Shown here: piece by piece, positions 1-8,087 of the stretch
How the letters are laid out: every line of letters starts with the position of its first letter
How positions within the stretch are numbered: position 1 is the stretch's first letter
Source of the DNA: Bdellovibrionales bacterium
GTDB taxonomy: Bacteria; Bdellovibrionota; Bdellovibrionia; Bdellovibrionales; JAGQZY01
Direction: 5' to 3'
DNA: 59,373 bases
Assembly (NCBI GenBank): GCA_020435205.1
Contig: JAGQZY010000005.1
Span: 1 to 59,373 of the forward strand
Notes under the pieces: generated by a model
Seen by the model: the letters and a program-made list of their open reading frames with translations, nothing else
What the model was told of the DNA's origin: nothing
Databases searched by the model: none
Made by a program: the position numbers and the translations under genes

Positions 1-441
1 CTACCCTACGCTATTATTACTCTAGCTTCTGTTTTTACTGTCTATGTTTTAGCTAGACTATGGTTCGAAGTTCCTTTTCGAGGCTCACATATTGTCTTCA
101 TACTGGCTTGTCTTATTTTTTTAACAGGATACTTGGCTTTAGGGCTGGTGATTTCTGTGGTTTTGCGTCAGCAGCTCACCGCTATGCAGGCGGCAATGAT
201 TGTGGGGCTTTTGCCCACCAATTTATTGTCGGGATTTATCTTTCCCATCGAAAACATGCCTCAAGGCTTTCAGTGGTTAACCTCTATTTTTCCCGTGCGG
301 TGGTTTATGCTTATTGCTAGGGAAGAGTTTTTAAAAGGATCGAGTTTTATACAGCTAGCTGTTCCTATTCTTGCGATGGGGGTGGCGTCTATTATCTTGA
401 CCGGTCTCGCTGTTATCAAGTTTAAAGGGAATTTGGATTGA
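1..441 (+). CDS. ABC-2 type transporter permease, C-terminal part (5' end outside window)
   Basis: The reading frame is open from the first base, so this is the C-terminal 146 residues of a longer protein. It shows three to four hydrophobic segments and the ABC-2 permease signature around 'GLLPTNLLSGFIFPIENMP', followed by a conserved 'FPVRWFM' stretch. Such permeases export drugs, lipids or polymers across the inner membrane together with an ATPase. Its stop codon overlaps the start of a second, similar permease (TGATG), the arrangement of YbhS/YbhR-type exporters, where the HlyD-like adaptor and ATPase usually lie upstream. Substrate is unknown. Confidence 0.85.
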   Translation, partial: LPYAIITLASVFTVYVLARLWFEVPFRGSHIVFILACLIFLTGYLALGLVISVVLRQQLTAMQAAMIVGLLPTNLLSGFIFPIENMPQGFQWLTSIFPVRWFMLIAREEFLKGSSFIQLAVPILAMGVASIILTGLAVIKFKGNLD

Positions 442-1535
442 TGGGTTGGCAGGCTTTGCGTGGGTTTATTAGAAAAGAGTTTCGGCAGAGCCTTCGTGAT
501 CCGGTGATGCAGAGGCTTATTTTTTTAGCGCCCATCCTTCAGATGTTGGTTTTCGGCTTTGCTTTGGATAATCAATCAAAGAATATCAAAATGGCCGTAT
601 TTTCTAAACCCGAGGACGTGGTCATTGGGAGATTTGTCGACAAGGCGCTTGCTTCGGGTTGGTTTGCTGAGGTCGACCGGACGGCTAAAGACCCCTTTCA
701 AGTCATTCAAAGCGGCCGAGCGGAAGTGGCGCTTATTGTGAAAGATGCAAAACTGGGCGATGCGACGGAGCTTTCCCCTGTTCCCGTACAAATTTTAATT
801 AGTGCTGTGAATGTATTGAGAGCGCAGGCCATGGAAAGCTATGTTCAGGCTATTTTGAGTGAAACTTTGGGTTTGACCCAGCTTCAAAGGGGGTTAGTTT
901 CTCTTGAAACAAGGATACTGTATAATCCTCGTATGGAGACATCCTACTTTTTGATACCAGGTCTTATTGGGATCATTATTTGTCTCATCACTGTTTTGTT
1001 AACCTCCATGGCTTTTGCTAGAGAGAGGGAAGTAGGGACCATGGAAATGATTTTATCAGCCCCTATCAGTAAGTGGGAGATTATCTTAGGTAAGGCGATT
1101 CCTTCAGTGATCTTAGCTGGCATTAACTCATTTATGACGTGCTCCGTGGGGGCTATTGTTTTCGGGATGCCTTTTGTTGGCTCTTTAGCTTTGATGAGCT
1201 TAGTCATTCTAGCCTTTATTATTACAACAGTAGCTATTGGTATTGCTATTTCCACCATTTCAGAGACTCAACAACAGGCCATGATGGGGAGCTTTTTATT
1301 TTTGTTTCCTGCACTACTTCTTTCTGGATTGATGTTCCCTGTGGAAAATATGCCAGCTTTCATGAAGATTTTTGCTGAAATCAATCCGATCACCCACTTT
1401 AATTACATTATGAGGAATATCATCCTTAAAGGTGGGGATGTAGAGTTTATTTTTATTCATACAGGAATTATCGTTTTGATTGGTGCTGCAGCCACTGTGG
1501 TTGCTTTCAAAAATTTTAAAACCACTCTGAATTAG
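441..1535 (+). CDS. ABC-2 type transporter permease (YbhR/YhhJ-like)
   Basis: The protein has 364 residues. It has an N-terminal membrane anchor near residues 25-45, a large periplasmic domain (about 45-170), then five to six membrane segments ending with the same 'LLLSGLMFPVENMPAFM' motif as the upstream permease. 'AREREVGTMEMILSAP' is the typical coupling-helix region of ABC-2 exporters. I chose the ATG that overlaps the upstream TGA; a TTG one codon earlier is also possible. The pair is translationally coupled and probably forms a heterodimeric channel of a tripartite exporter. Nothing shows the substrate. Confidence 0.9.
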   Translation: MGWQALRGFIRKEFRQSLRDPVMQRLIFLAPILQMLVFGFALDNQSKNIKMAVFSKPEDVVIGRFVDKALASGWFAEVDRTAKDPFQVIQSGRAEVALIVKDAKLGDATELSPVPVQILISAVNVLRAQAMESYVQAILSETLGLTQLQRGLVSLETRILYNPRMETSYFLIPGLIGIIICLITVLLTSMAFAREREVGTMEMILSAPISKWEIILGKAIPSVILAGINSFMTCSVGAIVFGMPFVGSLALMSLVILAFIITTVAIGIAISTISETQQQAMMGSFLFLFPALLLSGLMFPVENMPAFMKIFAEINPITHFNYIMRNIILKGGDVEFIFIHTGIIVLIGAAATVVAFKNFKTTLN

Positions 1536-1606
1536 TAGGGGTGTTTTTTGTAGAGTACTTAATTTAAATATGACTTACTATTTACCAGTTAACGAAGGAG
1601 TTATTG

Positions 1607-1966
1607 ATGTCACATCTTATCGATAAAAAAGATCACAAAAAAATGGAAGAACAGCATAAAAAATGGAGCCAAGAGCATAAGGTTTTTAAGAAATCCGTGA
1701 AAAAGCTTTTAGCGGCTATTGAAAAAAGTGAAAAACATATCCAGTCGCACGCTAAAGAAATCAAAGCACATGAAAAAGCCATCAAGGCTCACAATGTGTT
1801 TTCGAAAAAGAAAAAACAAAGCAGTGCTCAAAAAAAATCGATAAAGGCGAGCCATCTTAAACATGCTCAGTTGCATAAAAAACTTAAATCCCATCATGCT
1901 GGTCATGCAAAAATGCATGAAAAAATATCGGCTATTATTAAAGAAATTAATAAGCTTAAATTGTGA
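1607..1966 (+). CDS. Lys/His-rich small coiled protein of unknown function
   Basis: This 119-residue protein starts at ATG 1607, six bases after a GAAGGAG ribosome-binding site; a TTG one codon upstream is less likely. It is extremely rich in lysine (about 30%) and has about 15 histidines, with almost no aromatic or cysteine residues, and looks wholly alpha-helical. There is no signal peptide. The composition resembles histone-H1-like or polyanion-binding proteins, and the histidines could bind metal, but I recognise no family. It stands alone between an ABC exporter operon and tRNA-Ala. The strong ribosome-binding site argues that it is a real, well translated gene. Confidence 0.75.
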   Translation: MSHLIDKKDHKKMEEQHKKWSQEHKVFKKSVKKLLAAIEKSEKHIQSHAKEIKAHEKAIKAHNVFSKKKKQSSAQKKSIKASHLKHAQLHKKLKSHHAGHAKMHEKISAIIKEINKLKL

Positions 1967-2062
1967 TGGGGATCCCATGGAGCTACAAAGCTACAGAAAC
2001 AAACTTTTCACCTATAGTAGGCCTGCGGGTAGGGTGTTGTCCCTATTTTTGCCGGATCAAAA

Positions 2063-2138
2063 TGGTGGAGGATACAGGGATCGAACCTGCGACCTCGACG
2101 CTGCCAGCGTCGCGCTCTCCCAGCTGAGCTAATCCCCC
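2063..2138 (-). tRNA. tRNA-Ala (anticodon GGC)
   Basis: Read on the minus strand, the sequence folds as a 76-nt cloverleaf. The acceptor stem is GGGGGAT / ATCCTCC (one G-U pair), the D arm is GCTC..GAGC, the anticodon stem is CGACG / CGTCG around loop CTGGCAG (anticodon GGC, alanine), and the T arm is GCAGG-TTCGATC-CCTGT. The discriminator is A and CCA is encoded. Confidence 0.97.
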
Positions 2139-2268
2139 ACATAGGGTATCTGATTGATTTCACTAGCTTTAATCTCATAAATTTAGGAAATCAAGAGTTA
2201 TTCGTTGAATTTTTCTCGGAAAGCCATTTTACTGTGGGGCCAATTTGAAAATTTGCCGGGGAGGCACT

Positions 2269-2760
2269 GTGAATCGCATCGTAGTTGCACTGATATTTTC
2301 AGTGATTTCAACCATTTCCATTAATAGCTTTGCCGTCGATCTGGCCAACCGCTTGGGTGTAGGCTACTCCAATCAAATGTCAGAGGATCTTCCGGCCATC
2401 ACAGCCCGCTATTACCCGAACTCCATGGTGGGAATGTCCGTGGCCATCGGTGTAGACACAGAAAAAAATAATTCTAAATTTGGTGCTCTTTTTAAGCTTT
2501 ATCGGATTGTGTTCACTGAAAACAATATGAACTTTTATGTTGGTGGTGGCGCTGGTCTTTTGAGTCGCGAAGTGGCTAACGACAACCGCTCAGGGTTTGA
2601 GTTGAACGGGTTTTTAGGTGGTGAGTTTTTCTTTACAGGCCTTGAAAACTTAGGATTTACCTTTGAAGCTGGGGTGGGGATTCGCTCGGACTCTGATGGG
2701 GCTCGGTTTCGCACTATTGGTGACCACCCGCTCCGTGGTGGAATGATATTTTATTTTTAA
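2269..2760 (+). CDS. secreted small outer-membrane-barrel-like protein
   Basis: I chose the GTG at 2269 because a GGGGAGG ribosome-binding site lies about five bases upstream; a TTG at 2245 is in frame but has no such site. The 163-residue product starts with a signal peptide (about 1-21, ending ...SINSFA). The rest is alternating hydrophobic/polar strands rich in Gly and Phe and ends 'GGMIFYF', a C-terminal aromatic typical of outer-membrane beta-barrels. Its size suits an eight-strand barrel. Function unknown; it could be a structural or adhesin-like outer membrane protein. Confidence 0.7.
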   Translation: MNRIVVALIFSVISTISINSFAVDLANRLGVGYSNQMSEDLPAITARYYPNSMVGMSVAIGVDTEKNNSKFGALFKLYRIVFTENNMNFYVGGGAGLLSREVANDNRSGFELNGFLGGEFFFTGLENLGFTFEAGVGIRSDSDGARFRTIGDHPLRGGMIFYF

Positions 2761-2776
2761 GAACAAAGGGTCTTTT

Positions 2777-3157
2777 ATGAAAAAAGTGATTGAAACAAAA
2801 AATGCTCCGGCACCTGTCGGTCCTTACTCCCAAGCTCTTGAAGTGGACGGGACTTTGTATTGTTCCGGCCAGGTCCCTATCATTCCGGCCACGGGTGAGG
2901 TTTTAACGGGGGATATTGAAGGCCAAGCTAAACAAGTGATGATCAACATTGAAGCCGTTTTAAAACAAGCCGACTACAGTTGGGGGGATGTGATTAAAAC
3001 CACTATTTTCCTCACCGATCTTGGTAACTTTGGTAAAGTGAATGACATCTATGCCAGCTACTTCACCTCGAACTTCCCAGCACGGTCCTGTGTGCAGGTT
3101 TCAGCCCTTCCTAAAGGGGTGGATGTTGAGATCGAAGTGCTGGCCCGTAAGGCTTAG
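2777..3157 (+). CDS. ridA: RidA/YjgF/UK114 family enamine-imine deaminase
   Basis: This 126-residue protein matches the standard length and motifs of RidA: 'APAPVGPYSQA' at the N-terminus, 'SGQVPI', the central 'FLTDLGNFGKVN', and the C-terminal 'RSCVQVSALPKGVDVEIEVLA' with the conserved arginine that binds the substrate carboxylate. RidA is a cytosolic trimer that hydrolyses reactive 2-aminoacrylate and related enamines released by PLP enzymes, protecting the cell from damage. It overlaps the following gene by one base (TAGTG), so the two are probably co-translated. Confidence 0.95.
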   Translation: MKKVIETKNAPAPVGPYSQALEVDGTLYCSGQVPIIPATGEVLTGDIEGQAKQVMINIEAVLKQADYSWGDVIKTTIFLTDLGNFGKVNDIYASYFTSNFPARSCVQVSALPKGVDVEIEVLARKA

Positions 3158-3729
3158 TGAAAAAACGAAAACTGATCCTTAGTCTTTTTTTAGGATGTGG
3201 CCTGCTTTTTAGTGTGTTCTTCGCGGGTCTTTGTTTTTCCAGTTATAAAAAGGTTTCTAGTTATCCGGTGACGGCCTGGCATATTGATCACAAAGCCGAT
3301 TGTGGCATTGTCCTCACCGGCGGGCCTGGTCGTATTTTTGATGGCTTTGAAATGCTTTATTTGAATCGGGTGAAAAAATTAATTATCTCTGGGGTCAACC
3401 CAAAGACCGAGCTCAATGATATTTTTCCGCAAAGAGCTTTTTACGGCGAGCTGGATCCTGGTGATATCATCCTGGAAAAAAGCTCGCTGACCACCTATGG
3501 TAATGCTCAACAAACTCTGCCCTTGATTGAAGCACTCAATTGTCGGGATGTTGTGTTGATCACTTCAAAGTTGCACATGCATCGCGCCTATAAAACCTTT
3601 CGCGCAACCTTCCCTGAGGAGATTCCCGTTTATCAGCGATCCACGGTGGGGAAAGGGGATTCTTTGCACTGGACCAGAGTCTGGAGTGAGAGTATCAAGG
3701 CTGTCTTTTATGATCTCTGGTTTTATTAG
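3157..3729 (+). CDS. YdcF/SanA (DUF218) family membrane-anchored protein
   Basis: The 190-residue protein starts with GTG overlapping the ridA stop codon. An N-terminal membrane anchor (about residues 7-28) is followed by a DUF218 domain: 'CGIVLTGGPGRIFDGFEML', 'VKKLIISG', 'SSLTTYGNAQ' and 'VVLITSKLHMHRA'. The family (YdcF, SanA, ElyC) is linked to envelope integrity and undecaprenyl carrier metabolism, with the catalytic domain outside the inner membrane. Specific function is not shown. The gene is followed by 130 bp before the Mla-type operon. Confidence 0.85.
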   Translation: MKKRKLILSLFLGCGLLFSVFFAGLCFSSYKKVSSYPVTAWHIDHKADCGIVLTGGPGRIFDGFEMLYLNRVKKLIISGVNPKTELNDIFPQRAFYGELDPGDIILEKSSLTTYGNAQQTLPLIEALNCRDVVLITSKLHMHRAYKTFRATFPEEIPVYQRSTVGKGDSLHWTRVWSESIKAVFYDLWFY

Positions 3730-3862
3730 AGCCGCCGGTCCCATTTTCGACCCGACCTAGGTTAGAAGTCTTTGTTGAAAAATCCCAGCTAAACCTTTTG
3801 TTTTCCAGCATTTTTGCCGATGAGCTTTCTAGAGATTCACGGATAAAAAGGAAAGCTAAAAC

Positions 3863-4678
3863 ATGTTTGCATTGGTCGATCGCATTGGGCATCAAGTGGC
3901 TCAAAACCTCAATTACACCTACGAGCTCTTTTTACTATCCTATCTCAGCTTTCGTTCGACATTAACATCCGAGTTCCAAGGTTGGCGCACCCTCTTTGGA
4001 GTGATTTCTGCGCAAATCTATTTCACCGGTTGGCAAGCTATGCCGCTAATTTCTTTTCTAGCTTTTGGCTCAGGAGCTTTGGTGGCTTTACAAGCCATCA
4101 TGCAAATGACTTTCTTAGGTGGAGTGAACTATGTGGGCACTTTCATGGTTATGGTGGTGGTGCGAGAGCTCGGTCCACTCCTGACTGCGCTTATAGTGAT
4201 TGCTAGATCGGGAACAGCTGTGGCTTCGGAACTGGGGTCGATGAAGGTGAATAAAGAGGTGGATGCTTTGAAAGCCATGGGCATTAATCCTTTGAGCTAC
4301 ATTATTTTTCCGCGCTTGCTCGGTGGCATCATTTCGGTAATTTGCCTGGCCTTTTACTTCATCATGTTTGCCACTTTTTCAGGATTTTTAGTTTGTCGAT
4401 TTGTTAAAGGTCTTCCATTTGATCTTTACTTCAGTTCGCTGTCGCAGGCGGCGGGCATGAGTGATTTTTTTATTTTCTTTATTAAAAATTTTATGAGTGG
4501 GTTGATTATCTTTTCAGTCAGCTGCTACCAGGGGTTGCAAGTGGATAAAAGTCCCCATGAGATTCCTCAGGTGACAACAAAAGCTGTGGTAAAAAGTACG
4601 GTTTACGTTTTGATGTTCAATATGCTTCTGACTTTGTACTTCTACTTTGAGTACATCACGACGATGGGGATGATATGA
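3863..4678 (+). CDS. mlaE: MlaE family ABC transporter permease
   Basis: The protein has 271 residues, the normal MlaE length. It has an N-terminal amphipathic region, then about five membrane segments. The family hallmark 'VRELGPLLTALIVIARSGTAVASELGSMKVNKEVDALKAMGI' region (about residues 106-148) is intact, including the EL.SM coupling motif. In E. coli, MlaE is the inner-membrane permease that moves phospholipids between the inner membrane and the MlaD ring. The next genes overlap by four bases each (ATGA) and encode a MlaF-like and a MlaD-like protein, so this is the first gene of a lipid-transport operon. Confidence 0.93.
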   Translation: MFALVDRIGHQVAQNLNYTYELFLLSYLSFRSTLTSEFQGWRTLFGVISAQIYFTGWQAMPLISFLAFGSGALVALQAIMQMTFLGGVNYVGTFMVMVVVRELGPLLTALIVIARSGTAVASELGSMKVNKEVDALKAMGINPLSYIIFPRLLGGIISVICLAFYFIMFATFSGFLVCRFVKGLPFDLYFSSLSQAAGMSDFFIFFIKNFMSGLIIFSVSCYQGLQVDKSPHEIPQVTTKAVVKSTVYVLMFNMLLTLYFYFEYITTMGMI

Positions 4679-5388
4679 GTAAGAAACCCATTAAGCGACT
4701 GGCTTTTGAAAATCTCACTATTGAATTTGGTGATAAAAAGATTGTAGATAATTGCAGCTTTGAGTTCCCCTTGAATCGAAAAATTCGCATGTTATTTAAT
4801 AACGATGTTAACAAATATGCAGTTCTTCATGCATTCACGCAAGTGGAGGGCATCACCCAAGGGAAGTATTTCTTCAATGAGGACGACGTCACTCAATTTT
4901 CCTTTGAAGAGTTTATGTCTTATCGCTTAAATATGGGGATTGGGTTTTCAACAAGAGGATTGTTACATAATCGTTCGTTGCAGGAAAACCTTTTGTTACC
5001 TTTGATGTATCACAAGATGATGTCTATGGATGAGGCCCTTGAACACTTAAAAAAGTTTTACGAGTACTTTGATATCTCCTCGGTCAAAGACAGACGTCCA
5101 GCTGAAGTAGGGCCGAATATGCAAAAGGCCACTCTTTTGATTCGTGCCTTTATTCATGAGCCGGAAATTGTCTTTTTAGACAATCCAGAAATGCTTCTTT
5201 CCAAAGGCCTGTATGCCAATCTATTACAGCTTATCGACGATCAGGTTGAAAAGGGGAATTTGAAGCATCTCTTTTTTTCAACCGAAGATGAGGATTTGTC
5301 GGATTGCATTGCTGATGGTTTTATCATTGTGAAAAAAAATAAGTTTGAATTTGTAGAAAATAAAAAACAAATGAGGTTAGCGGTATGA
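4675..5388 (+). CDS. MlaF-like ABC ATPase homologue with degenerate active site (pseudo-ATPase)
   Basis: The 237-residue length and general pattern follow MlaF, and the operon position is exactly that of the ATPase. However, every catalytic motif is altered. The Walker A site (residues about 41-48, FNNDVNKY) lacks the glycines and the Ser/Thr after lysine. The Q-loop glutamine is Ser (FST at 91-93). The signature motif is VGPNM (145-149) instead of LSGGM. Walker B is IVFLDN (165-170), with Asn replacing the catalytic Glu, and the H-loop histidine is gone (FSTEDED, 201-207). The reading frame is intact and tightly coupled to both neighbours, so it is a maintained protein, not debris. It may be a structural partner or regulator of MlaE. 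Confidence 0.85.
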   Translation: MSKKPIKRLAFENLTIEFGDKKIVDNCSFEFPLNRKIRMLFNNDVNKYAVLHAFTQVEGITQGKYFFNEDDVTQFSFEEFMSYRLNMGIGFSTRGLLHNRSLQENLLLPLMYHKMMSMDEALEHLKKFYEYFDISSVKDRRPAEVGPNMQKATLLIRAFIHEPEIVFLDNPEMLLSKGLYANLLQLIDDQVEKGNLKHLFFSTEDEDLSDCIADGFIIVKKNKFEFVENKKQMRLAV

Positions 5389-6350
5389 AGCTAAAATTTA
5401 ACCTATTTGAACGAGTGGCTGGTATGTTTGTGTTGACGGCCATTGCGAGTGCGGTCGGAACGACGGTTGGCATGGGTATTAAAAAAGGTTGGTTTGAAAC
5501 AAAGGTCGACTTTAAAACCTACGTTAAAACGGCCGACGGCATTCACTCTGGAACGCCTGTCCATCTTGCGGGTTTACAAGTGGGCTCCGTGGAAAGCGTG
5601 GATCTTATTAAAGGCCAAGAAGTGGAAATCCACTTTCGCATCATTAAGCGCTTTACCAGTAGTTTGACTCGTGACTCAAAAGTGCGGGTAGTTAGGCCCT
5701 TTATCATTGGTGAAAAAGTTCTGGAAGTGGACGCTGGTGAAGGTAATGGGGGTCCAGTTAAGCCCGGTCAAGTTTTAGTTGCCGAATACGCACCTGACCT
5801 TTTAGATCTTCTGGGTGGAAATAAGTTGGGGTCTTACGTAGAGTCATTAAACTCTGCTATGCAGAATCTGCAAAAACTCGCAGAAGCCTTTTTGTCCAAT
5901 GAGCGCTCAGACAAAATTATCGAGCTCTTTGACCAAATGGTCCCTCTCATGGATCGGATGAACTCTATGGCGAGCGAAGTTTCAACTTTGTCAGCTACAC
6001 TCAACGAAAATCGCAAAATGGCCAAAGCCATGGACCAGTTTTTATTTATCTCTGAACAAATGAATGAAACTTTACCAGCTATGGGGAAGGTATCTAAGGA
6101 TATGCCTCAGCTGACGAAAAATATTTTAGAGCTCTCACAAAATCTCAATAGCCTTACCAAAGATATGCAAGAAATTGTCCCTATCGTTAAAGAGATGGCT
6201 CCTCAGTTTCCAGAGGCCAGCCAAAAAGCAGTGCGTGCATTGGATGAAACGGTAGTGACATTAAAAGCTATGCAAAAAACTTTTTTCTTAAGAAGTTCGG
6301 TGCGTGAAGTGAAAGAAGAGGAGAAGCAGCGAAAGCCTGCCAATAAGTAA
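5385..6350 (+). CDS. mlaD: MlaD-type MCE domain lipid-transport protein
   Basis: The 321-residue protein has one N-terminal membrane segment (about 8-30) and an MCE domain at about 40-125 ('VKTADGIHSGTPVHLAGLQVGSVESVDL', 'VRVVRPFIIGEKVLEVDAG'), followed by a long coiled-coil or helical tail rich in 'MDRM' and 'LSQNLNSLTKDM' patterns. MCE proteins form hexameric rings that carry phospholipids through the periplasm; a helical tail can extend the ring into a tube. It overlaps the pseudo-ATPase by four bases and the following gene by one, confirming an operon. Confidence 0.92.
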   Translation: MKLKFNLFERVAGMFVLTAIASAVGTTVGMGIKKGWFETKVDFKTYVKTADGIHSGTPVHLAGLQVGSVESVDLIKGQEVEIHFRIIKRFTSSLTRDSKVRVVRPFIIGEKVLEVDAGEGNGGPVKPGQVLVAEYAPDLLDLLGGNKLGSYVESLNSAMQNLQKLAEAFLSNERSDKIIELFDQMVPLMDRMNSMASEVSTLSATLNENRKMAKAMDQFLFISEQMNETLPAMGKVSKDMPQLTKNILELSQNLNSLTKDMQEIVPIVKEMAPQFPEASQKAVRALDETVVTLKAMQKTFFLRSSVREVKEEEKQRKPANK

Positions 6351-6823
6351 TGGGTGAAAGACGAGTTCCGCTTCAGCATTTTGATATCGAAAGTCTGGCT
6401 CGCAGCCTTAAACTTGCTTCGATTGATGTCATTCAAACGGCTAACACCAATATTGAAAGTCATTGGTACCGCTCAGCGGGACCAGTGGATTTGTACTATT
6501 GGCAAAGCCACAGTAAGCTTGTCAAAGTCCAAATCAATATTTATGGACAAATCGTTGAGTGGAATGAATTTGATGGTGTGAAAACCGGTTACCTTAAGGA
6601 TGAATCGGAAGAAGATATCGGCCGAGAGTCGGTGGCCTTTGATAAGGACGCCAATCCTTTTGCTGTTCAGCAGGCCATTGATTTTCTTGGGCAGGTGGAG
6701 AGTATAGAGGGAAATTTAAAGCAGCACATCATTCGACAAATTGGGTTTTATAATCGCTGGCCCCATATGCGTCCCACAGGCTTTTTAAGCTGGCTTTTCC
6801 GCCGTCTCGGTAAAAAATCATAG
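6350..6823 (+). CDS. hypothetical protein in Mla-type operon
   Basis: The 157-residue soluble protein starts with an ATG overlapping the mlaD stop (TAATG). It has no signal peptide or membrane segment. It contains 'DLYYWQSHSKLVKVQINIYGQIVEWNEFDGVKTGYL', which reads as a small beta-rich fold, and a basic C-terminus. I do not recognise the family. Tight coupling to mlaD suggests a cytoplasmic accessory role in the lipid-transport system, or a link to the LolC/E-type permease that follows 34 bp downstream. Confidence 0.75.
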   Translation: MGERRVPLQHFDIESLARSLKLASIDVIQTANTNIESHWYRSAGPVDLYYWQSHSKLVKVQINIYGQIVEWNEFDGVKTGYLKDESEEDIGRESVAFDKDANPFAVQQAIDFLGQVESIEGNLKQHIIRQIGFYNRWPHMRPTGFLSWLFRRLGKKS

Positions 6824-6857
6824 ACAGGCCCGCCATAATCCGAGACAAATAACAGGT

Positions 6858-8087
6858 ATGTTAAGCCTCGAGTTTTTCCATCGATTTTTACTCTCTCGTC
6901 GAGCGGGTTCTCTGGTAAGGACCATTGCTCGCATTAGTATTGTGGGTATTTGGCTAGGGGTTGCGGCTCTGGTTGTGGTTATGAGCGTGATGAATGGATT
7001 TAATACATCCATTCGCTCACGTTTGCTTGAAGTCGAACCTCATTTGGTGGTTAATTTTGAGGAGGCGCACTCCGCAAAAGATGTGCAGAACCATCCGGCC
7101 TATAAAGATATTACCGCCTTAGGTGATGAAGCCAAATCCCATATATTTGCTAGTCAAGACGTCATCCTGCGTACGAGCGAGGGCTATGTGCAGGGGGCTG
7201 TCGCTAAGGGAGTGAGTAAAGAGCGGCTGGGTGAACTTTTGGACTATGCTGATCGCAAGGCCGGACGCCCCGATCCTGAACTTAGAGCCAAGCTTGATAA
7301 CATGGAGCCTGGAGAAACTATTTTTGGCATGGGCCTTGCGGATGGCATGGGCCTTTTTCGCGGGGATAATGTGGTATTGATTCCACCTGAGTCTTTGCTC
7401 ATGCCTGCTGGTGAGGTGCCAAAACTGTCTCAAGGGACGGTCCGTGGGTTTTTGCTTACGGATATTGAGCGCGTCGATAACAAGATGTTATTTTATTTGA
7501 TTGATCAGTCTTTCCCACGCTTGCGTGAAGTCAGTGGTCGCAAAATCGGAGTGGAGATGTGGCTTAAAGACCCCGATAGAGCGCCAGCGATCAAAGGGCA
7601 GTTACAAAGATCAGGCCTAGAAATAGAAACCTGGGAGGAGCGCAATGCCAGTCTCTTTTTTGCTCTGAAAGTTGAAAAACTCGTCGTGAGTGTCTTGGTC
7701 GGCTTGAGCACGTTGATTGCCGGCTTTTCTATTATTTCGGTGATGGTGCTATTGCTCACCCAAAAGAAAAAAGACGTGGGTAACCTTTTGGCTATGGGTA
7801 TGACCCAATCCCAGACGCGAAAGATTTTTGTAGATGTAGGGATGTTTTTGTCACTTTTTGGTGTGGTGGCAGGTATTCTTACTGGAATGCTTCTTTCTTT
7901 TGTGATCAACAATTTTTCACAGGATGTTTTGCCTGCCTTTTATGAGGAAACTAATATTCCTGCAGAGATTCGTTTTTATCAGATTGTCTTCATTTTATTG
8001 TTTGCCATTGGTTTTAGTTTTTTTGCTTTAAACCTCACTATGAAAAGGCTGGCGGGACATAATCCCAGCGAGGTTTTAAGAGGTTAG
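6858..8087 (+). CDS. LolC/LolE family lipoprotein-releasing ABC permease
   Basis: The protein has 409 residues with the classic LolC/E layout: one N-terminal membrane segment ('ARISIVGIWLGVAALVVVMSVMNGF'), a periplasmic domain of about 220 residues, then three membrane segments (about 270-400) with 'ISVMVLLLTQKKKDVGNLLAMGMTQSQTRKIF' between the first and second. Such permeases extract lipoproteins from the inner membrane and hand them to LolA, with ATPase LolD. No LolD-like gene is adjacent; the only ATPase homologue nearby is the degenerate MlaF-like protein. Its 3' end overlaps the convergent queD by four bases. Confidence 0.92.
   Translation: MLSLEFFHRFLLSRRAGSLVRTIARISIVGIWLGVAALVVVMSVMNGFNTSIRSRLLEVEPHLVVNFEEAHSAKDVQNHPAYKDITALGDEAKSHIFASQDVILRTSEGYVQGAVAKGVSKERLGELLDYADRKAGRPDPELRAKLDNMEPGETIFGMGLADGMGLFRGDNVVLIPPESLLMPAGEVPKLSQGTVRGFLLTDIERVDNKMLFYLIDQSFPRLREVSGRKIGVEMWLKDPDRAPAIKGQLQRSGLEIETWEERNASLFFALKVEKLVVSVLVGLSTLIAGFSIISVMVLLLTQKKKDVGNLLAMGMTQSQTRKIFVDVGMFLSLFGVVAGILTGMLLSFVINNFSQDVLPAFYEETNIPAEIRFYQIVFILLFAIGFSFFALNLTMKRLAGHNPSEVLRG

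Noticed and set aside
1963-1982. ATGGG / CCCAT inverted repeat after the Lys/His-rich gene as terminator.
   Set aside because: Short stem with no T-tract following.
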